Assembly (NCBI GenBank): GCA_000648925.1
Contig: JFHF01000003.1
Location: 186,001 to 250,000 of the forward strand
Length of the DNA: 64,000 bases
Direction of reading: 5' to 3'
From: Caballeronia jiangsuensis
GTDB taxonomy: Bacteria > Pseudomonadota > Gammaproteobacteria > Burkholderiales > Burkholderiaceae
The position numbers and the translations under genes are program-made. This document shows, in pieces, positions 43,271 to 53,365 of this stretch (position 1 is the stretch's first letter; each line of letters begins with the position of its first letter). The notes under the pieces were generated by a model. The model had not been told where the DNA came from, did no database searches, and was given only the letters and a program-made list of their open reading frames with translations.

Positions 43271-44635
43271 TCACAAACCCGAAGCCTCAACCAGCCCCCG
43301 CGCCAGGCGATTGTGGCGCTCCACCACCGCCCCCAAATCGACGGTCATCAAGCGCCCATCCTTCACCACGATCTTCCCATCGATAACACTCGTCGAAACC
43401 TGCGACGGCGCGCAAAACACCAGCGCCGCCACAGGATCATGCAACGCACCCGCAAACGCCGTCTGCGAAAGATCGAACGACACGAAATCCGCCGCCATCC
43501 CAGGCGCGAGCGCGCCGATATCATCGCGATTGAGCACTTTCGCGCCGCCGAGCGTCGCGATTTCAAGCGCCTCGCGGGCGGTCATCGCATCCGGACCGAA
43601 CCCGACACGCTGCAAAAGCAGCGCCTGCCGCACTTCCGCGACCATCTGCGCGCCATCGTTCGACGCCGATCCGTCCACGCCGATACCCACCGGCACGCCC
43701 GCGTCGCGCATCGCACGGATCGGCGCGATGCCGGACGCCAGCCGCATGTTCGAGCAGGGACAATGCGCGACGCCCGTTCCCGTGCGCGCGAACAGTTCGA
43801 TGCCCGCCTTGTCCAGTTGCACGCAGTGCGCATGCCACACGTCATGCCCGACCCAGCCGAGGTCCTCGGCATATTCCGCGGGCGTCATGCCGAATTTCTC
43901 GCGGCTGTACGCGACATCGTTCAAGTTCTCGGCCAGATGCGTGTGCAGCGACACGCCGTATTCGCGCGCGAGCAGCGCCGCATCGCGCATCAATTCGCGG
44001 CTCACCGAAAACGGCGAACAAGGCGCGACGACCACGCGCAGCATCGCGTAGCGGCCTTCGTCGTGATACGTCTCGATCAGGCGCTGCGAGTCCTTCAGGA
44101 TCGCGTCCTCCTTTTCGACGACCGAATCGGGCGGCAAACCGCCGTCCCTCTGCCCGACGCTCATGCTGCCGCGCGCCGCATGAAAACGCATCCCGATTTC
44201 GCGCGCCGCCGCGATGCTGTCATCGAGCCGGCTGCCGTTCGGATAGATATACAAATGGTCGCTCGACGTCGTGCAGCCGGAAAGCAGCAGCTCGGCCATC
44301 GCGGTCTTGGTCGAGATGTCGATCATGTCGGGCGTGAGATGCGCCCAGATCTTGTAGAGATTCGTGAGCCAGCCGAAAAGCTCGGCGTTCTGCGCCGCGG
44401 GAATCGCCCGCGTCAGGCTCTGATACATATGATGGTGCGTGTTGACGAGGCCCGGAATCACGAGATGGCCGCGCATGTCGAGCACCTCGTCGGCGGTTTG
44501 CGGCAGTTCGCTCGTCGGTCCCGCCTGCACGATCCGGTTGTCTTCGATATACATGCCGCCGTCGCGAATTTCACGGCGCTGCTCGTCCATCGTGACGAGC
44601 ATGTGGGCGTTTTTGACCAAAAGACTGCGTGGCAT
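43271..44635 (-). CDS. 8-oxoguanine deaminase (amidohydrolase)
   Basis: 454 residues of the COG0402 amidohydrolase family. Zn ligands: HHH in VNTHHHMYQSLTRA, His in HTHLAEN, His in WHAHCVQLD and Asp in GIGVDGSASNDG. The segment AAQNAELFGWLTNLYKIWAHLTP matches the 8-oxoguanine deaminase branch (PA0142-like) more than classic guanine or cytosine deaminase; hydroxyatrazine hydrolases are relatives. It would turn 8-oxoguanine into urate, feeding the urate pathway next door. Confidence 0.85.
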   Translation of the reverse strand: MPRSLLVKNAHMLVTMDEQRREIRDGGMYIEDNRIVQAGPTSELPQTADEVLDMRGHLVIPGLVNTHHHMYQSLTRAIPAAQNAELFGWLTNLYKIWAHLTPDMIDISTKTAMAELLLSGCTTSSDHLYIYPNGSRLDDSIAAAREIGMRFHAARGSMSVGQRDGGLPPDSVVEKEDAILKDSQRLIETYHDEGRYAMLRVVVAPCSPFSVSRELMRDAALLAREYGVSLHTHLAENLNDVAYSREKFGMTPAEYAEDLGWVGHDVWHAHCVQLDKAGIELFARTGTGVAHCPCSNMRLASGIAPIRAMRDAGVPVGIGVDGSASNDGAQMVAEVRQALLLQRVGFGPDAMTAREALEIATLGGAKVLNRDDIGALAPGMAADFVSFDLSQTAFAGALHDPVAALVFCAPSQVSTSVIDGKIVVKDGRLMTVDLGAVVERHNRLARGLVEASGL

Positions 44636-45119
44636 CTGCGTTATCTCCAGAGACGTTAAGGGAACCAGTGAAAAGCCCCGGTTACCCAGCGTCGGCCGCC
44701 GTCTTCGGGACGCGGCAAATATCCATCGATACTGCGCGCACCGCCACTGTCCGCAATCAAAAAATCGGACGCAATCAGACTGCCGTCATAGTCGTCTTCA
44801 CGGCGGCGATATATTCCCGATTTTTGGCGCGGGTAGCATCGCCGGAAGAGCCGTAGGGAAGCCGTCTGGAACGTCGTCGAACCCTTTGCGGCAAGGCTTA
44901 CGCGCCGCTGTCATGCGTTGGGCATTATCTTTCCTATCGCGGGCGCACAGCGCGTCTCAAATTCCTACAATGCTGTACACGGCGCGCATCTGAAACGCCG
45001 ACGGGTATGTAGCCACTGACGTGGAGCCTCGATCCGCCGCAGACGCACTGACGTTTCAAGGTGCCGAATTTCGGATCGATGCGCAAAGCCGGATCTCGCA
45101 CAACTCAAGGAAACTGCGA
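44636..45119. other. Long divergent intergenic region
   Basis: 484 bp between the deaminase start and uraH. No gene is supported. It holds an AAAAAATC stretch near 44759, ATATATTC near 44811 and TACAAT near 44966 as weak -10 candidates, but no convincing -35. Promoters for both flanking genes must lie here. Confidence 0.5.
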
Positions 45120-45473
45120 ATGGGCAAGCTCACCACCCACGTCCTCGACACCGCGCACGGCCGCCCGGGCGCAAACATCAAAGTCGAGCTGTTCGCGCTC
45201 AACGGCGACGCCCGCCGCGCGATCAAGACCATCCACACCAACGACGACGGCCGCGCCGATGCGCCGCTGCTCGAAGGCGCCGATCTCGAAACCGGCGAAT
45301 ACGAACTGGTGTTCCACGCGGGCGACTATTTCGCCACGATCGGCGTGAAGGTGCCCGAGCCGCGCTTCGTCGATCGCGTCGTGTTGCGCTTCGGCATCGC
45401 GGATTCCGGCGCGCACTATCACGTGCCGCTGCTCGTATCGCCGTGGGCGTACAGCACGTATCGCGGCAGCTAA
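45120..45473 (+). CDS. uraH: 5-hydroxyisourate hydrolase
   Basis: 117 residues of the transthyretin-like fold: GKLTTHVLDTAHGRPG (catalytic His early), the beta-strand core and the C-terminal YRGS tetrapeptide that marks this enzyme. HYHVPLLVSPWAYSTYRGS is nearly the consensus end. It hydrolyses 5-hydroxyisourate to OHCU after PuuD. AAGGAA precedes ATG 45120. Confidence 0.95.
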   Translation: MGKLTTHVLDTAHGRPGANIKVELFALNGDARRAIKTIHTNDDGRADAPLLEGADLETGEYELVFHAGDYFATIGVKVPEPRFVDRVVLRFGIADSGAHYHVPLLVSPWAYSTYRGS

Positions 45474-45546
45474 AAACATATATATATCGCGCCCGTCCCC
45501 ATCAATCTGACGATGTGCGCATAACGAATCGGTAGTGGAGGAGTAC

Positions 45547-46740
45547 ATGGAAGGCTTTGTCACCGACTGGCTCAATCTCGTATTGCGCTGTCTGCACGTC
45601 ATCGTCGCGATCGCATGGATCGGCGAATCGTTCTACTTCGTTGCGCTCGATAACAGTCTGAAACCGCCCACGGACCCGAACGCGCGCCGTCGCGGCGTGT
45701 TCGGAGATTTCTGGCACGTCCACGGCGGCGGCTTCTATCACATGCAGAAGTATTCCGTCGCGCCGCAGGACATGCCGGAAAATCTGCACTGGTCGTTCTG
45801 GCCGTCGTACACCACGTGGATGTCGGGCTTCGGCCTCTTCTTCGTGCTGTATCTGCTGTCGCCGAGCACTTATCTCATCGACAAGAGCGTGCTCGACATG
45901 GGCCCGGTCGTCGCCGTATCGGCCGCGCTCGGCTTCCTGATGGCCGGCTGGATCGTGTATGACACGCTGTGCCGCGTGCTCGGCACCAACGACAAGCTGC
46001 TCGGCATCTGCGTCGGCATCTACGTGCTGGTCGCGGCGTTCATCGCGTGCCACGTGTTCGCGGGCCGCGCCGCCTATCTGATCACCGGCGCGATGATCGC
46101 GACGATCATGTCGGCGAACGTGTTCTTCGTCATCATTCCAGGCCAGCGCAAGATGGTCGCCGCGATGCTCAAGGGCGAAACGCCGAACGCGATCTACGGC
46201 AAGCGCGGCAAGCAGCGCTCCGTGCACAACACGTATTTCACGCTGCCGGTCGTGTTCGCGATGCTGTCGAACCACTACGCGATGACCTACACGCACAAGT
46301 TCAACTGGCTGATTCTCGTGCTGATCATGCTGGCGGGCGCGCTCATTCGCCAGTTCTTCGTGATGCGCCATCGCGGCCAGGTGCTGTGGTACATGCCGGT
46401 CGCGGGTCTGGTGCTGGTGCTCGGCGCGTTCGCATGGACGATGCCCGCGCCGACCGTGGCGGTCGCACAAGCCGCCGGCGCGCCGACGATCAAGGTCTCC
46501 GACATTCAGCCGATCATCCAGCAACGTTGCGCGACCTGCCACTCCGCGCATCCGACGATGATGGGCAGCGCGCCCGCCGGCGTGTTGCTCGATACGCCAG
46601 CCGAGATCAAGCAGAACGCCCAGCGCGTGCATCAGCAAGCCGTGACGCTGAAGGCGATGCCGCTCGGCAATGTCACGCAGATGACCGATGCCGAGCGTCA
46701 GAAGGTGGCGGCCTGGTTTGCAGGCGGCGCCGTCGAATAA
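45547..46740 (+). CDS. puuD: Urate hydroxylase PuuD (membrane, cytochrome c)
   Basis: 397 residues: eight or so helices in the N-terminal urate oxidase domain (RCLHVIVAIAWIGESFYFV, WHVHGGGFYHMQKY), then a cytochrome c domain with the heme motif CATCH (Cys328 to His332). It oxidises urate to 5-hydroxyisourate using a respiratory acceptor instead of O2, so no H2O2 is made. ATG 45547 is preceded by GGAGG; a GTG at 45535 lies upstream. It follows uraH by 73 bp. Confidence 0.93.
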   Translation: MEGFVTDWLNLVLRCLHVIVAIAWIGESFYFVALDNSLKPPTDPNARRRGVFGDFWHVHGGGFYHMQKYSVAPQDMPENLHWSFWPSYTTWMSGFGLFFVLYLLSPSTYLIDKSVLDMGPVVAVSAALGFLMAGWIVYDTLCRVLGTNDKLLGICVGIYVLVAAFIACHVFAGRAAYLITGAMIATIMSANVFFVIIPGQRKMVAAMLKGETPNAIYGKRGKQRSVHNTYFTLPVVFAMLSNHYAMTYTHKFNWLILVLIMLAGALIRQFFVMRHRGQVLWYMPVAGLVLVLGAFAWTMPAPTVAVAQAAGAPTIKVSDIQPIIQQRCATCHSAHPTMMGSAPAGVLLDTPAEIKQNAQRVHQQAVTLKAMPLGNVTQMTDAERQKVAAWFAGGAVE

Positions 46741-46759
46741 GTCTGCCGTTCCGAGTCGC

Positions 46760-46796
46760 AAAATGCCCCGCTGATGTTTCGAGCGGGGCATTTTTC
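46760..46796. terminator. Bidirectional terminator between puuD and ltaE
   Basis: AAATGCCCCGCT / AGCGGGGCATTTTT stem with a GATGTTTCG loop; A and T runs on both sides serve the two convergent transcripts. Confidence 0.92.
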
Positions 46797-46798
46797 AT

Positions 46799-47803
46799 TC
46801 AACGCGCGAAGTAGTCCTTCACCGCGTGAATCACGGTATCGATGTCCGCGCGCGACACATCGCGATGTGTGACGAAGCGCGACGCATAGAGCATCTGCAT
46901 GAGAATGCCGCGCTCCTTCAGAAAGGCTTCGAGCGGTGCGCAATGCGCTTCGGGAATCTGCGCGAAGACCATGTTCGTCGCGTGCGATTGCACTTCGATT
47001 CCGTCGATTTGCGCGAGGCCGGCGGCGAGATGCGCGGCGTTGTCGTGATCCTGCGCGAGCGCATCGACGTGATGATCGAGCGCATAGAGACACGCCGCGG
47101 CGAGCAGGCCCGACTGACGCATGCCGCCGCCGAGCACCTTGCGCCAGCGGCTCGCGACCTCGATCAACGCCTTCGATCCTACCAGCACCGAACCGACCGG
47201 CGCGCCCAGACCCTTCGAGAAGCAGACCGACACGCTGTCGAACGGCGCGCACAGGTCCCTCACCGGCTTGTCCGATGCCACCGCCGCATTGAACACGCGC
47301 GCGCCGTCGAGATGGGTGGACAAACCGCGATCGCGTGCGAGCTGCGTCGCCTTCGCCACGTAATCGGCAGGCAGCACCTTTCCGCCGATGGTGTTCTCCA
47401 GCGCCAGCAAGCGCGTGCGCGCGAAGTGGTTGTCGATCGGCTTGATCGCCGCCGCGATCTTGTCGAGCGGCAAGGAGCCGTCGGGCGCGTTTTCGATCGG
47501 CTGCGGCTGAATGCTGCCGAGCACCGCCGCGCCGCCGCCTTCGTATTTGTACGTGTGCGCGGACTGCCCGACGATGTACTCGTCGCCGCGCGCGCAATGC
47601 GCCATCAACGCGGCGAGATTGCTTTGCGTGCCGCTCGGGAAGAACAGGCCCGCTTCCTTGCCCGTGCGTTCGGCAAGCGTGGCCTGAAGGCGGATGACGG
47701 TGGGATCGTCGCCCCAGACGTCGTCGCCGACTTCGGCGGCCGACATGGCGGCGAGCATGGACTGGCTGGGACGGGTGACGGTATCGCTGCGGAGGTCGAT
47801 CAT
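46799..47803 (-). CDS. ltaE: Low-specificity L-threonine aldolase
   Basis: 334 residues of the PLP fold-type I family: MIDLRSDTVTRPSQSMLAAM, EVGDDVWGDDPTV, HLDGARVFNA and the PLP Lys in VCFSKGLGAPVGS. It splits threonine or allo-threonine into glycine and acetaldehyde. It is inserted between the two halves of the urate operon; a terminator on each side says it is its own transcript. Confidence 0.94.
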   Translation of the reverse strand: MIDLRSDTVTRPSQSMLAAMSAAEVGDDVWGDDPTVIRLQATLAERTGKEAGLFFPSGTQSNLAALMAHCARGDEYIVGQSAHTYKYEGGGAAVLGSIQPQPIENAPDGSLPLDKIAAAIKPIDNHFARTRLLALENTIGGKVLPADYVAKATQLARDRGLSTHLDGARVFNAAVASDKPVRDLCAPFDSVSVCFSKGLGAPVGSVLVGSKALIEVASRWRKVLGGGMRQSGLLAAACLYALDHHVDALAQDHDNAAHLAAGLAQIDGIEVQSHATNMVFAQIPEAHCAPLEAFLKERGILMQMLYASRFVTHRDVSRADIDTVIHAVKDYFAR

Positions 47804-47851
47804 CGTGGGTTGGGGGTCGTCGGAAATGAACTGCTTATCTTAACGCCCCAA

Positions 47852-47885
47852 AAGCAAAAGGACCGGCCTTACCGCACCGGTCCTT
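47852..47885 (-). terminator. Terminator after allA
   Basis: AAGGACCGG / CCGGTCCTT stem with a GTGCGGTAAG loop, followed on the minus strand by TTTGCTTTT, about 20 bp past the allA stop. Confidence 0.88.
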
Positions 47886-47906
47886 CCCTTGCCCGAAAAA
47901 AGCGAC

Positions 47907-48410
47907 TTAGCGCATCGCCTCGTCCGTCAGCCACAGCGATTCCTTCAAATCCTGCTCGTTGAGGTTGTGCCCTTCGCCACCGCCGCGATCGACGACGATG
48001 TAATCGCTCACCTTCCCCAGCGCGAGCAGCGGATGGTGCCACACGCCTTTCGCGTAGTTCACGCCCTGCCAGCCGCTCGTGACGAACGCGCGGATCTTCG
48101 ATTCGTCGAGATCGCCGGCGGGCGCGACGACGACCAGATACGGCCGGTCATCGAGCGGAATGAACGCCTGGCTGCCGAGCGGATGCCGCTCCATCATCTT
48201 GCATTCGAACGGCAGCGTGCGCGGCTGGCCGCGAAAGAGATTGACGATCGCGTGGCCGCCCTGATCCGTCACGTCCACGTTGCACAGATCGTGAAAGCGG
48301 ATCGTGGTGCCGAGGTTGATCGGGATCTGCTTCGCGCCATCGAGTTCGATGACATCGCCATAAGGCTTGAACGCAGCGCGCGTCAACGGTTCGATAGCGA
48401 GTTTTTTCAT
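47907..48410 (-). CDS. allA: Ureidoglycolate lyase
   Basis: 167 residues of the cupin-like AllA family: [53 protein letters not shown]. It splits S-ureidoglycolate into glyoxylate and urea. Its ATG (48410-48408) shares one base with the TAA stop of the allantoicase gene (TAATG), so translation is coupled. Last gene of the allantoin operon. Confidence 0.95.
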   Translation of the reverse strand: MKKLAIEPLTRAAFKPYGDVIELDGAKQIPINLGTTIRFHDLCNVDVTDQGGHAIVNLFRGQPRTLPFECKMMERHPLGSQAFIPLDDRPYLVVVAPAGDLDESKIRAFVTSGWQGVNYAKGVWHHPLLALGKVSDYIVVDRGGGEGHNLNEQDLKESLWLTDEAMR

Positions 48411-49420
48411 TATGCGAGGGTTCCGAAGAGACGAAGACGCGACACGCCGCCGTCGGGATAAATATTGAAGCGCACGTGCGTCACCGGGCCGAGCGCCGCC
48501 ACTTCCGACTCGAAGAAGTGCTGCTTGTCCATCTGCAGCTTCTGCTCGCCGAGCAGCACCGGCCAGAACATGGCCTGCGTCACGAGGGAGCTGTCCGTGC
48601 CGCCTTTCACGTAAGCCGCCTGAAGCGAGCAGCGATCCGGGAAATTGCCCTTGAAGTGCGCGGTATCCACTTCGACCTTCTTGATGATGCCCGGCTGCGC
48701 CAGCGCGACGATACACCAGTCGTTGCCCGGCTCGCGACGGCGACGCGTCTCCCAGCCGTCGCCCATGTTCACGCCGCGCCCCGGCATCAGCAGCGTCGAT
48801 GCGAGACCGAAGTGCTGGTTGTTCGTGCCCACCATGTACGCGCCGTTTTCCATCGCGCCGAGATCGACGAGCTGGTTGCGGTCCGCGTTGCTCCAGTCGA
48901 GCTGCGGCTGGCCGTACACGCGCAGACGCGCAATGCCGCCGTCCGGATAGATGTTCACGCGCAGATGCGTGAACGGCTGCTCGGCCTTGACTTCGAGATA
49001 GTGGTGATGGTTGCCCTGAAGCGTCGTCGACGGGACGATTTCCGTCCATTGCGTCGATTGATTCGGCGAACCGTCGATGACATGCGCGCCTTCGATCGAC
49101 GCCGCCGGCGGGAAGTTGCCGGTGAAGTGGCTCGTGTCGACGTCGATGCCCTTGATCACGCCCGGACGCGCCAGCTTGACGATGCACCAGTCATAGCCCG
49201 TCGTGCGCTTGCGGCGCGTTTCCCAGCCGTCCATCCACTTGCCGTGATCGTCGTACTTGCCGGGAATGAACACCGCCGGCTCCGGATTCAGCATGCGGTC
49301 CTTCGGCGCGAAGAAATCGTCGCTCGCCTCGAGTGCCTGCGCGCCCAGACGCGGATCCGCGAGGTTCACATAGCGGCGCGTGAATTCGGGCGCGTTGGGA
49401 TCGAGTGTCGGGATTGCCAT
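48410..49420 (-). CDS. alc: Allantoicase
   Basis: 336 residues made of two homologous beta-sandwich halves, visible as repeats: [42 protein letters not shown] in the first and [42 protein letters not shown] in the second (compared by motif: DGWETRR, DWCIV, DT.HF.GNFP). It hydrolyses allantoate to S-ureidoglycolate and urea. It ends one base into allA and starts 46 bp after uraD. Confidence 0.95.
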   Translation of the reverse strand: MAIPTLDPNAPEFTRRYVNLADPRLGAQALEASDDFFAPKDRMLNPEPAVFIPGKYDDHGKWMDGWETRRKRTTGYDWCIVKLARPGVIKGIDVDTSHFTGNFPPAASIEGAHVIDGSPNQSTQWTEIVPSTTLQGNHHHYLEVKAEQPFTHLRVNIYPDGGIARLRVYGQPQLDWSNADRNQLVDLGAMENGAYMVGTNNQHFGLASTLLMPGRGVNMGDGWETRRRREPGNDWCIVALAQPGIIKKVEVDTAHFKGNFPDRCSLQAAYVKGGTDSSLVTQAMFWPVLLGEQKLQMDKQHFFESEVAALGPVTHVRFNIYPDGGVSRLRLFGTLA

Positions 49421-49466
49421 TTGTCTGCTTCCTTGCTTTTCGTTCGGTTGTGACGGTTGATGCGGA

Positions 49467-49991
49467 TTACGCAGCCTGAATCAGGTCGTTCAGCCTGAAA
49501 CGCGCGATCCGGTAAATCTGGTCGAGACTCGTGCGCAGTTCTTCGGCGCGGTCGTGATTCACGCGCTTTTCGAAGTTCGCGATGATGCCGTGTCGGTCAT
49601 ACCCGCGCACGGCGAGAATGAACGGAAATCCGAATTTTTCGCGATATTGCGTGTTGAGTAATTGCAGCCTGTCGAACTCTTCCTGCGTGCAGAGATCGAG
49701 GCCCGCGCCGCTTTGCTCGCGCGTCGATTCGGCCGTCAGTTCGCCGCGCACCGCCGCCTTGCCCGCGAGCTCCGGGTGAGCGTTGATGAGCGCAAGCTGC
49801 TTCTCTTCGCCCGCGGTTTCGACGATATGCGACATCGCCGCGTGCAGCGTGTCGATGTCCTTGAACGGACGCTGTTGCGCCGCCGCTTCCGGCACCCACG
49901 GCGAATGTTCGAAGATGCCCGCGAGCACCGTCACGAACGTGTCGGCGGGCATGGTATTGAGTTGGTCGAGTGTGTATTGCATCGCCTTCAT
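49467..49991 (-). CDS. uraD: OHCU decarboxylase
   Basis: 174 residues, all helical: [50 protein letters not shown] and [14 protein letters not shown]. The His of the HPELA motif is the catalytic base. It gives S-allantoin from OHCU after UraH. The start at 49991 overlaps the puuE stop (ATGA); a second ATG at 49982 is a possible alternative. Confidence 0.93.
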   Translation of the reverse strand: MKAMQYTLDQLNTMPADTFVTVLAGIFEHSPWVPEAAAQQRPFKDIDTLHAAMSHIVETAGEEKQLALINAHPELAGKAAVRGELTAESTREQSGAGLDLCTQEEFDRLQLLNTQYREKFGFPFILAVRGYDRHGIIANFEKRVNHDRAEELRTSLDQIYRIARFRLNDLIQAA

Positions 49992-50938
49992 GCCGCCGTC
50001 CCGTTGTTGGTTTTCTCGAAAGGATGTTGCTCGCGCCAGTGACGCGCGATGTCGACACGCCGCGTGACCCACACGCGATCGTGCTTCTCGATGTGATCGA
50101 GGAATTTCTGCAGGCCGCGGAAACGCCCGGGACGTCCGAGCAGACGACAGTGCATGCCGATGGACAGCATCTTCGGCGCTTCGTCGCCTTCTTCGTAGAG
50201 CACGTCGAACGCGTCTTTCAGATACGTGAAGAAGTGTTCGCCCGTGTTGAAACCCTGGGGCGTCGCGAAGCGCATGTCGTTCGTGTCGAGCGTGTACGGC
50301 ACGATCAGATGCGGCTTCGTCCCGCCGCCCGTCACCTCCACTTCGGTCCAGAACGGCAGGTCGTCGCCGTAGTTGTCCGAGTCGTAGAGGAAGCCGCCGT
50401 ATTCCGCGACCAGCCGATGCGTATTCGGACTGTCGCGCCCGGTGTACCAGCCGAGCGGACGCACGCCCGTCACGCGCTCGATCGCTTCCATGCCGAGCCG
50501 CATGTGCTCCGCCTCGCGCTCCGGCGACATGTCCTGATAGTGAATCCAGCGATACCCGTGACACGCGATTTCATGCCCCAGTTCGACGAACGCCTTCGCC
50601 AGTTCCGGATGCCGCTCGATCGCCATGCCGACGCCGAAAATCGTCAGCGGCATGCCGCGCTTTTCGAATTCGCGCAGGATGCGCCACACGCCTGCACGCG
50701 AGCCGTACTCGTAAATCGACTCCATGCTCATGTGCCGCGAGGGATACGCCGCCGCGCCCACGATTTCCGACAAAAACTGCTCCGAGCCCGGATCGCCGTG
50801 CAGCACGCAATTCTCGCCGCCCTCTTCGTAATTGAGCACGAACTGCACGGCGACGCGCGCGCGTCCCGGCCAGTTCGCCTGCACCGGGTGGCGGCCGTAG
50901 CCGATCAGGTCGCGTGGGTATTTCGGATCGAGTGACAT
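49988..50938 (-). CDS. puuE: Allantoinase PuuE (polysaccharide deacetylase-like)
   Basis: 316 residues from ATG 50938: a NodB-fold protein with ARVAVQFVLNYEEGGENCVLHGD, GMAIERHPELAKAFVELGHEIACHGYRWI and the SPNTHRLVAEYGGFLYDSDNYGDD segment. This PuuE type is distinct from AllB and hydrolyses allantoin to allantoate without needing a metal. A TTG at 50956 in frame would add six residues. It overlaps uraD by 4 bp. Confidence 0.92.
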   Translation of the reverse strand: MSLDPKYPRDLIGYGRHPVQANWPGRARVAVQFVLNYEEGGENCVLHGDPGSEQFLSEIVGAAAYPSRHMSMESIYEYGSRAGVWRILREFEKRGMPLTIFGVGMAIERHPELAKAFVELGHEIACHGYRWIHYQDMSPEREAEHMRLGMEAIERVTGVRPLGWYTGRDSPNTHRLVAEYGGFLYDSDNYGDDLPFWTEVEVTGGGTKPHLIVPYTLDTNDMRFATPQGFNTGEHFFTYLKDAFDVLYEEGDEAPKMLSIGMHCRLLGRPGRFRGLQKFLDHIEKHDRVWVTRRVDIARHWREQHPFEKTNNGTAA

Positions 50939-51073
50939 GGCGGGCGTTGAACTCAAGCGTTGAAAAAAGCGGGATTGTCGACGATTCAGTGTAGCTAAAA
51001 GACCCGGGCCCGCCCATACATCAGGTCAGATATTCCGGGTCACGTCGTCCGTATGTGTCGGTCCGAAGCGCCA

Positions 51074-51808
51074 TCAGCGCGGGCTGAAATCCGACAGCAC
51101 GCCGTCGTACCGTTTCGCGAGCGGACGCGCATAGTCGCCGCGTTTCGCGGTGTGGAGCTTCAGCGCGATCAGCGCCTCCGCCCATTTCACCGCGGCCGTC
51201 ACCCCCTCCACCACCGGCGCGCCGATCGCGTCTTCCACCTCGCGGCAGAACTCCGCCATGCCCGCGCAGCCGAGCACGATGGCGTCGGAGCCGTCCTCGT
51301 CGAGCGCGCGCCGGCATTCGTCGATGATCGTCTGACGCGCGGGCGAGCCCGGCACGTCGAGTTCGAGCACGGGGACGTCGGTTGCGCGCACGTTCTTGCA
51401 GAAGCGCGTCATGCCGTAGCGCTCCGCGAGATGCCAGGCCATGCCGACCGTGCGCTGCAACGTGGTCACGACGGAAAAGCCCGGCGCGATCACGCTCGCC
51501 GCGTGCATCGCCGCTTCCGCGATGCCGATCACCGGACCGCGCGCCAACTCACGCGCGGCGTAAAGGGCCGGATCGCCGAAGCAGGCGATCACGTAGCCGT
51601 CGAAGCCCTGTTTCTCTCCGGCTTCCACTTCGGCCAGAAGTCCGAGCGACGCGATCGCCTCGTCGTAATAGCCTTCGATGGACGCCGGGCCCATCGTCGG
51701 GCTGACGGCGACGATCTCCGTGCCGGGCGCGGCGACCTCGCGGGCGCAGCGGCCCATCGAGTCGGTCATGCGCTGCGTCGTGTTCGGGTTGATCAGTTTG
51801 ATGCGCAT
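51074..51808 (-). CDS. Asp/Glu/hydantoin racemase (probable allantoin racemase)
   Basis: 244 residues with the two catalytic cysteines of the family: VIACFGDPALYAARE and IVLGCAGMAEF. MRIKLINPNTTQRMTDSM opens the family. Located between an allantoin-type permease and puuE, it probably converts R- and S-allantoin (HpxA-like). Hydantoin racemase is the other possibility. GGAGA precedes ATG 51808. Confidence 0.88.
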   Translation of the reverse strand: MRIKLINPNTTQRMTDSMGRCAREVAAPGTEIVAVSPTMGPASIEGYYDEAIASLGLLAEVEAGEKQGFDGYVIACFGDPALYAARELARGPVIGIAEAAMHAASVIAPGFSVVTTLQRTVGMAWHLAERYGMTRFCKNVRATDVPVLELDVPGSPARQTIIDECRRALDEDGSDAIVLGCAGMAEFCREVEDAIGAPVVEGVTAAVKWAEALIALKLHTAKRGDYARPLAKRYDGVLSDFSPR

Positions 51809-51871
51809 TTCTGTTCTCCACACTGCTTTGGAAGGTTCTCTCAGGTTCTATCGTTCGTTATAGGTCAAGCT

Positions 51872-53365
51872 TCACACCGGGCGCTTGCGATCCGCGAGGA
51901 AAAAGTAGAACACCGCAGCCAGGCCCGCACCGATGAACCACGAGAAATTCGCGGCGCCTTCGAGCGACGGCAGCATCACGCAGAGAATCGCGATCACGGC
52001 GGCCGGCAGGAGCGCCATCACCGCACGGCGGTTCACGCCCTTCGTGTACCAGTACTTGCCTTCCTCGGACACCGAGTAGAGATCGTCCACTGCGAGCTTG
52101 CCGCGCTTCACGAGATAGAAGTCGAGGATCAGCACGCCGTACAACGGTCCGATGAAGCTGCCGAGAATATCCAGCGTGTAGTGGATGACGGCCGGGTTGT
52201 TGAACAGGTTCCACGGCGTGATGAAGATCGACGCGGTCGCGGCCATCATGCCGCCCATACGCCAGCTGATGAGCTTCGGTGCGACGTTGGAGAAATCGAA
52301 GGCCGGCGACACGAAGTTGGCCACGATATTGATGCCGATGGTCGCGATCGTGAAGGTCAGCGCGCCGAGAATCACGGCGGTCGGATGATCGATGCGGCCG
52401 ACGGTTTCAACCGGATCGGTGATCAGTTGGCCGAACACGGGCAGCGTCGCCGCGGTCGTGATGACGGTCACCAGCGAGAACGCCAGGAAGTTGACCGGCA
52501 GACCCCAGAAGTTGCCGCGCTTCACGCTGCGGAAGCTCTTGCAGTAGCGCGAGAAGTCGCCGAAGTTGAGCATCGGGCCGGAGAAGTACGACACGACGAG
52601 CGAGATCGCGGTAATCATCACGGGAATCACTTCCATGCCGTGATACTTCACGCCGCCCAGATTCAGGCCGATGTTCTTGATGCCCGCGCGCCAAACCATA
52701 TAGCCGGCGAGCATGAACATCACGACATAGACGGCGGGACCGGCGAAGTCGATGAACTTCTTGATCATCTCCATGCCGCGCCAGAACACGATGGCCTGCA
52801 GCACCCAGAGCAGCATGAAGCCCGCCCAGCCGAGCGCCGAGAGCCCGACGAAGCCATACTTGTGCACATCGGCGTAAGGCATCAGCGACGGCACGAACTT
52901 CAGCACGACGATGACGAGCGCGCTCGAAGCGAGATACGTCTGAATCCCGTACCACGCGACCGCGATGAGCCCGCGAATAACGGCCGGAATGTTTGCGCCG
53001 AGCACGCCGAACGTGGCGCGGCACGCGACCGGATACGGCACGCCGGCCACCTGGCTCGGCTTCGCGATCATGTTGCACAGCGCGTTCACCAAGCCGATGC
53101 CGATCAGCAATGACACCAGCACTTGCCAGCTCGTCAGGCCGAGCGCGAAGAGACTCCCCGCGAACACATAGCCGCCGACGCTATGCACGTCCGACATCCA
53201 GAACGCGAAGATGTTGTACGCGCCCCAGGTCTGGTTCTTGAGCGGCGCGAGGTCTTCGTTGTAAAGGCGATCGCTGTAACCTGCGGGCAGATTCGGATCG
53301 TGTCCTGCTGTCTGCTCTTCGTATTGCGGCAGAGCTGAGCTGCCGGGTGCACTGAACTGGGCCAT
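51872..53365 (-). CDS. NCS1 family nucleobase/allantoin permease
   Basis: 497 residues with 12 helices; the NCS1 start includes NEDLAPLKNQTWGAYNIFAFWMSDVHSVGGYVFAG, and the middle has FGVLGANIPAVIRGLIAVAWYGIQTYLAS. Relatives carry allantoin, hydantoins, uracil or purines with Na+ or H+. Its place at the head of the allantoin genes points to allantoin. GGAGA is 5 nt before ATG 53365. Substrate is inferred from neighbours. Confidence 0.9.
   Translation of the reverse strand: MAQFSAPGSSALPQYEEQTAGHDPNLPAGYSDRLYNEDLAPLKNQTWGAYNIFAFWMSDVHSVGGYVFAGSLFALGLTSWQVLVSLLIGIGLVNALCNMIAKPSQVAGVPYPVACRATFGVLGANIPAVIRGLIAVAWYGIQTYLASSALVIVVLKFVPSLMPYADVHKYGFVGLSALGWAGFMLLWVLQAIVFWRGMEMIKKFIDFAGPAVYVVMFMLAGYMVWRAGIKNIGLNLGGVKYHGMEVIPVMITAISLVVSYFSGPMLNFGDFSRYCKSFRSVKRGNFWGLPVNFLAFSLVTVITTAATLPVFGQLITDPVETVGRIDHPTAVILGALTFTIATIGINIVANFVSPAFDFSNVAPKLISWRMGGMMAATASIFITPWNLFNNPAVIHYTLDILGSFIGPLYGVLILDFYLVKRGKLAVDDLYSVSEEGKYWYTKGVNRRAVMALLPAAVIAILCVMLPSLEGAANFSWFIGAGLAAVFYFFLADRKRPV

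Noticed and set aside
42864-44051. A 395-codon plus frame over element copy 2 and the deaminase
   Set aside because: It starts in the repeat and then runs antisense through a well-supported amidohydrolase gene.
47907-49187. allA fused to an N-terminal allantoicase-like frame
   Set aside because: The upstream part is a shifted reading of alc; the TAATG overlap at 48408-48412 marks the start.
49467-50564. uraD with a 190-residue N-terminal fusion
   Set aside because: The extra part is out-of-frame puuE DNA. The ATGA overlap at 49988-49991 gives the true start.
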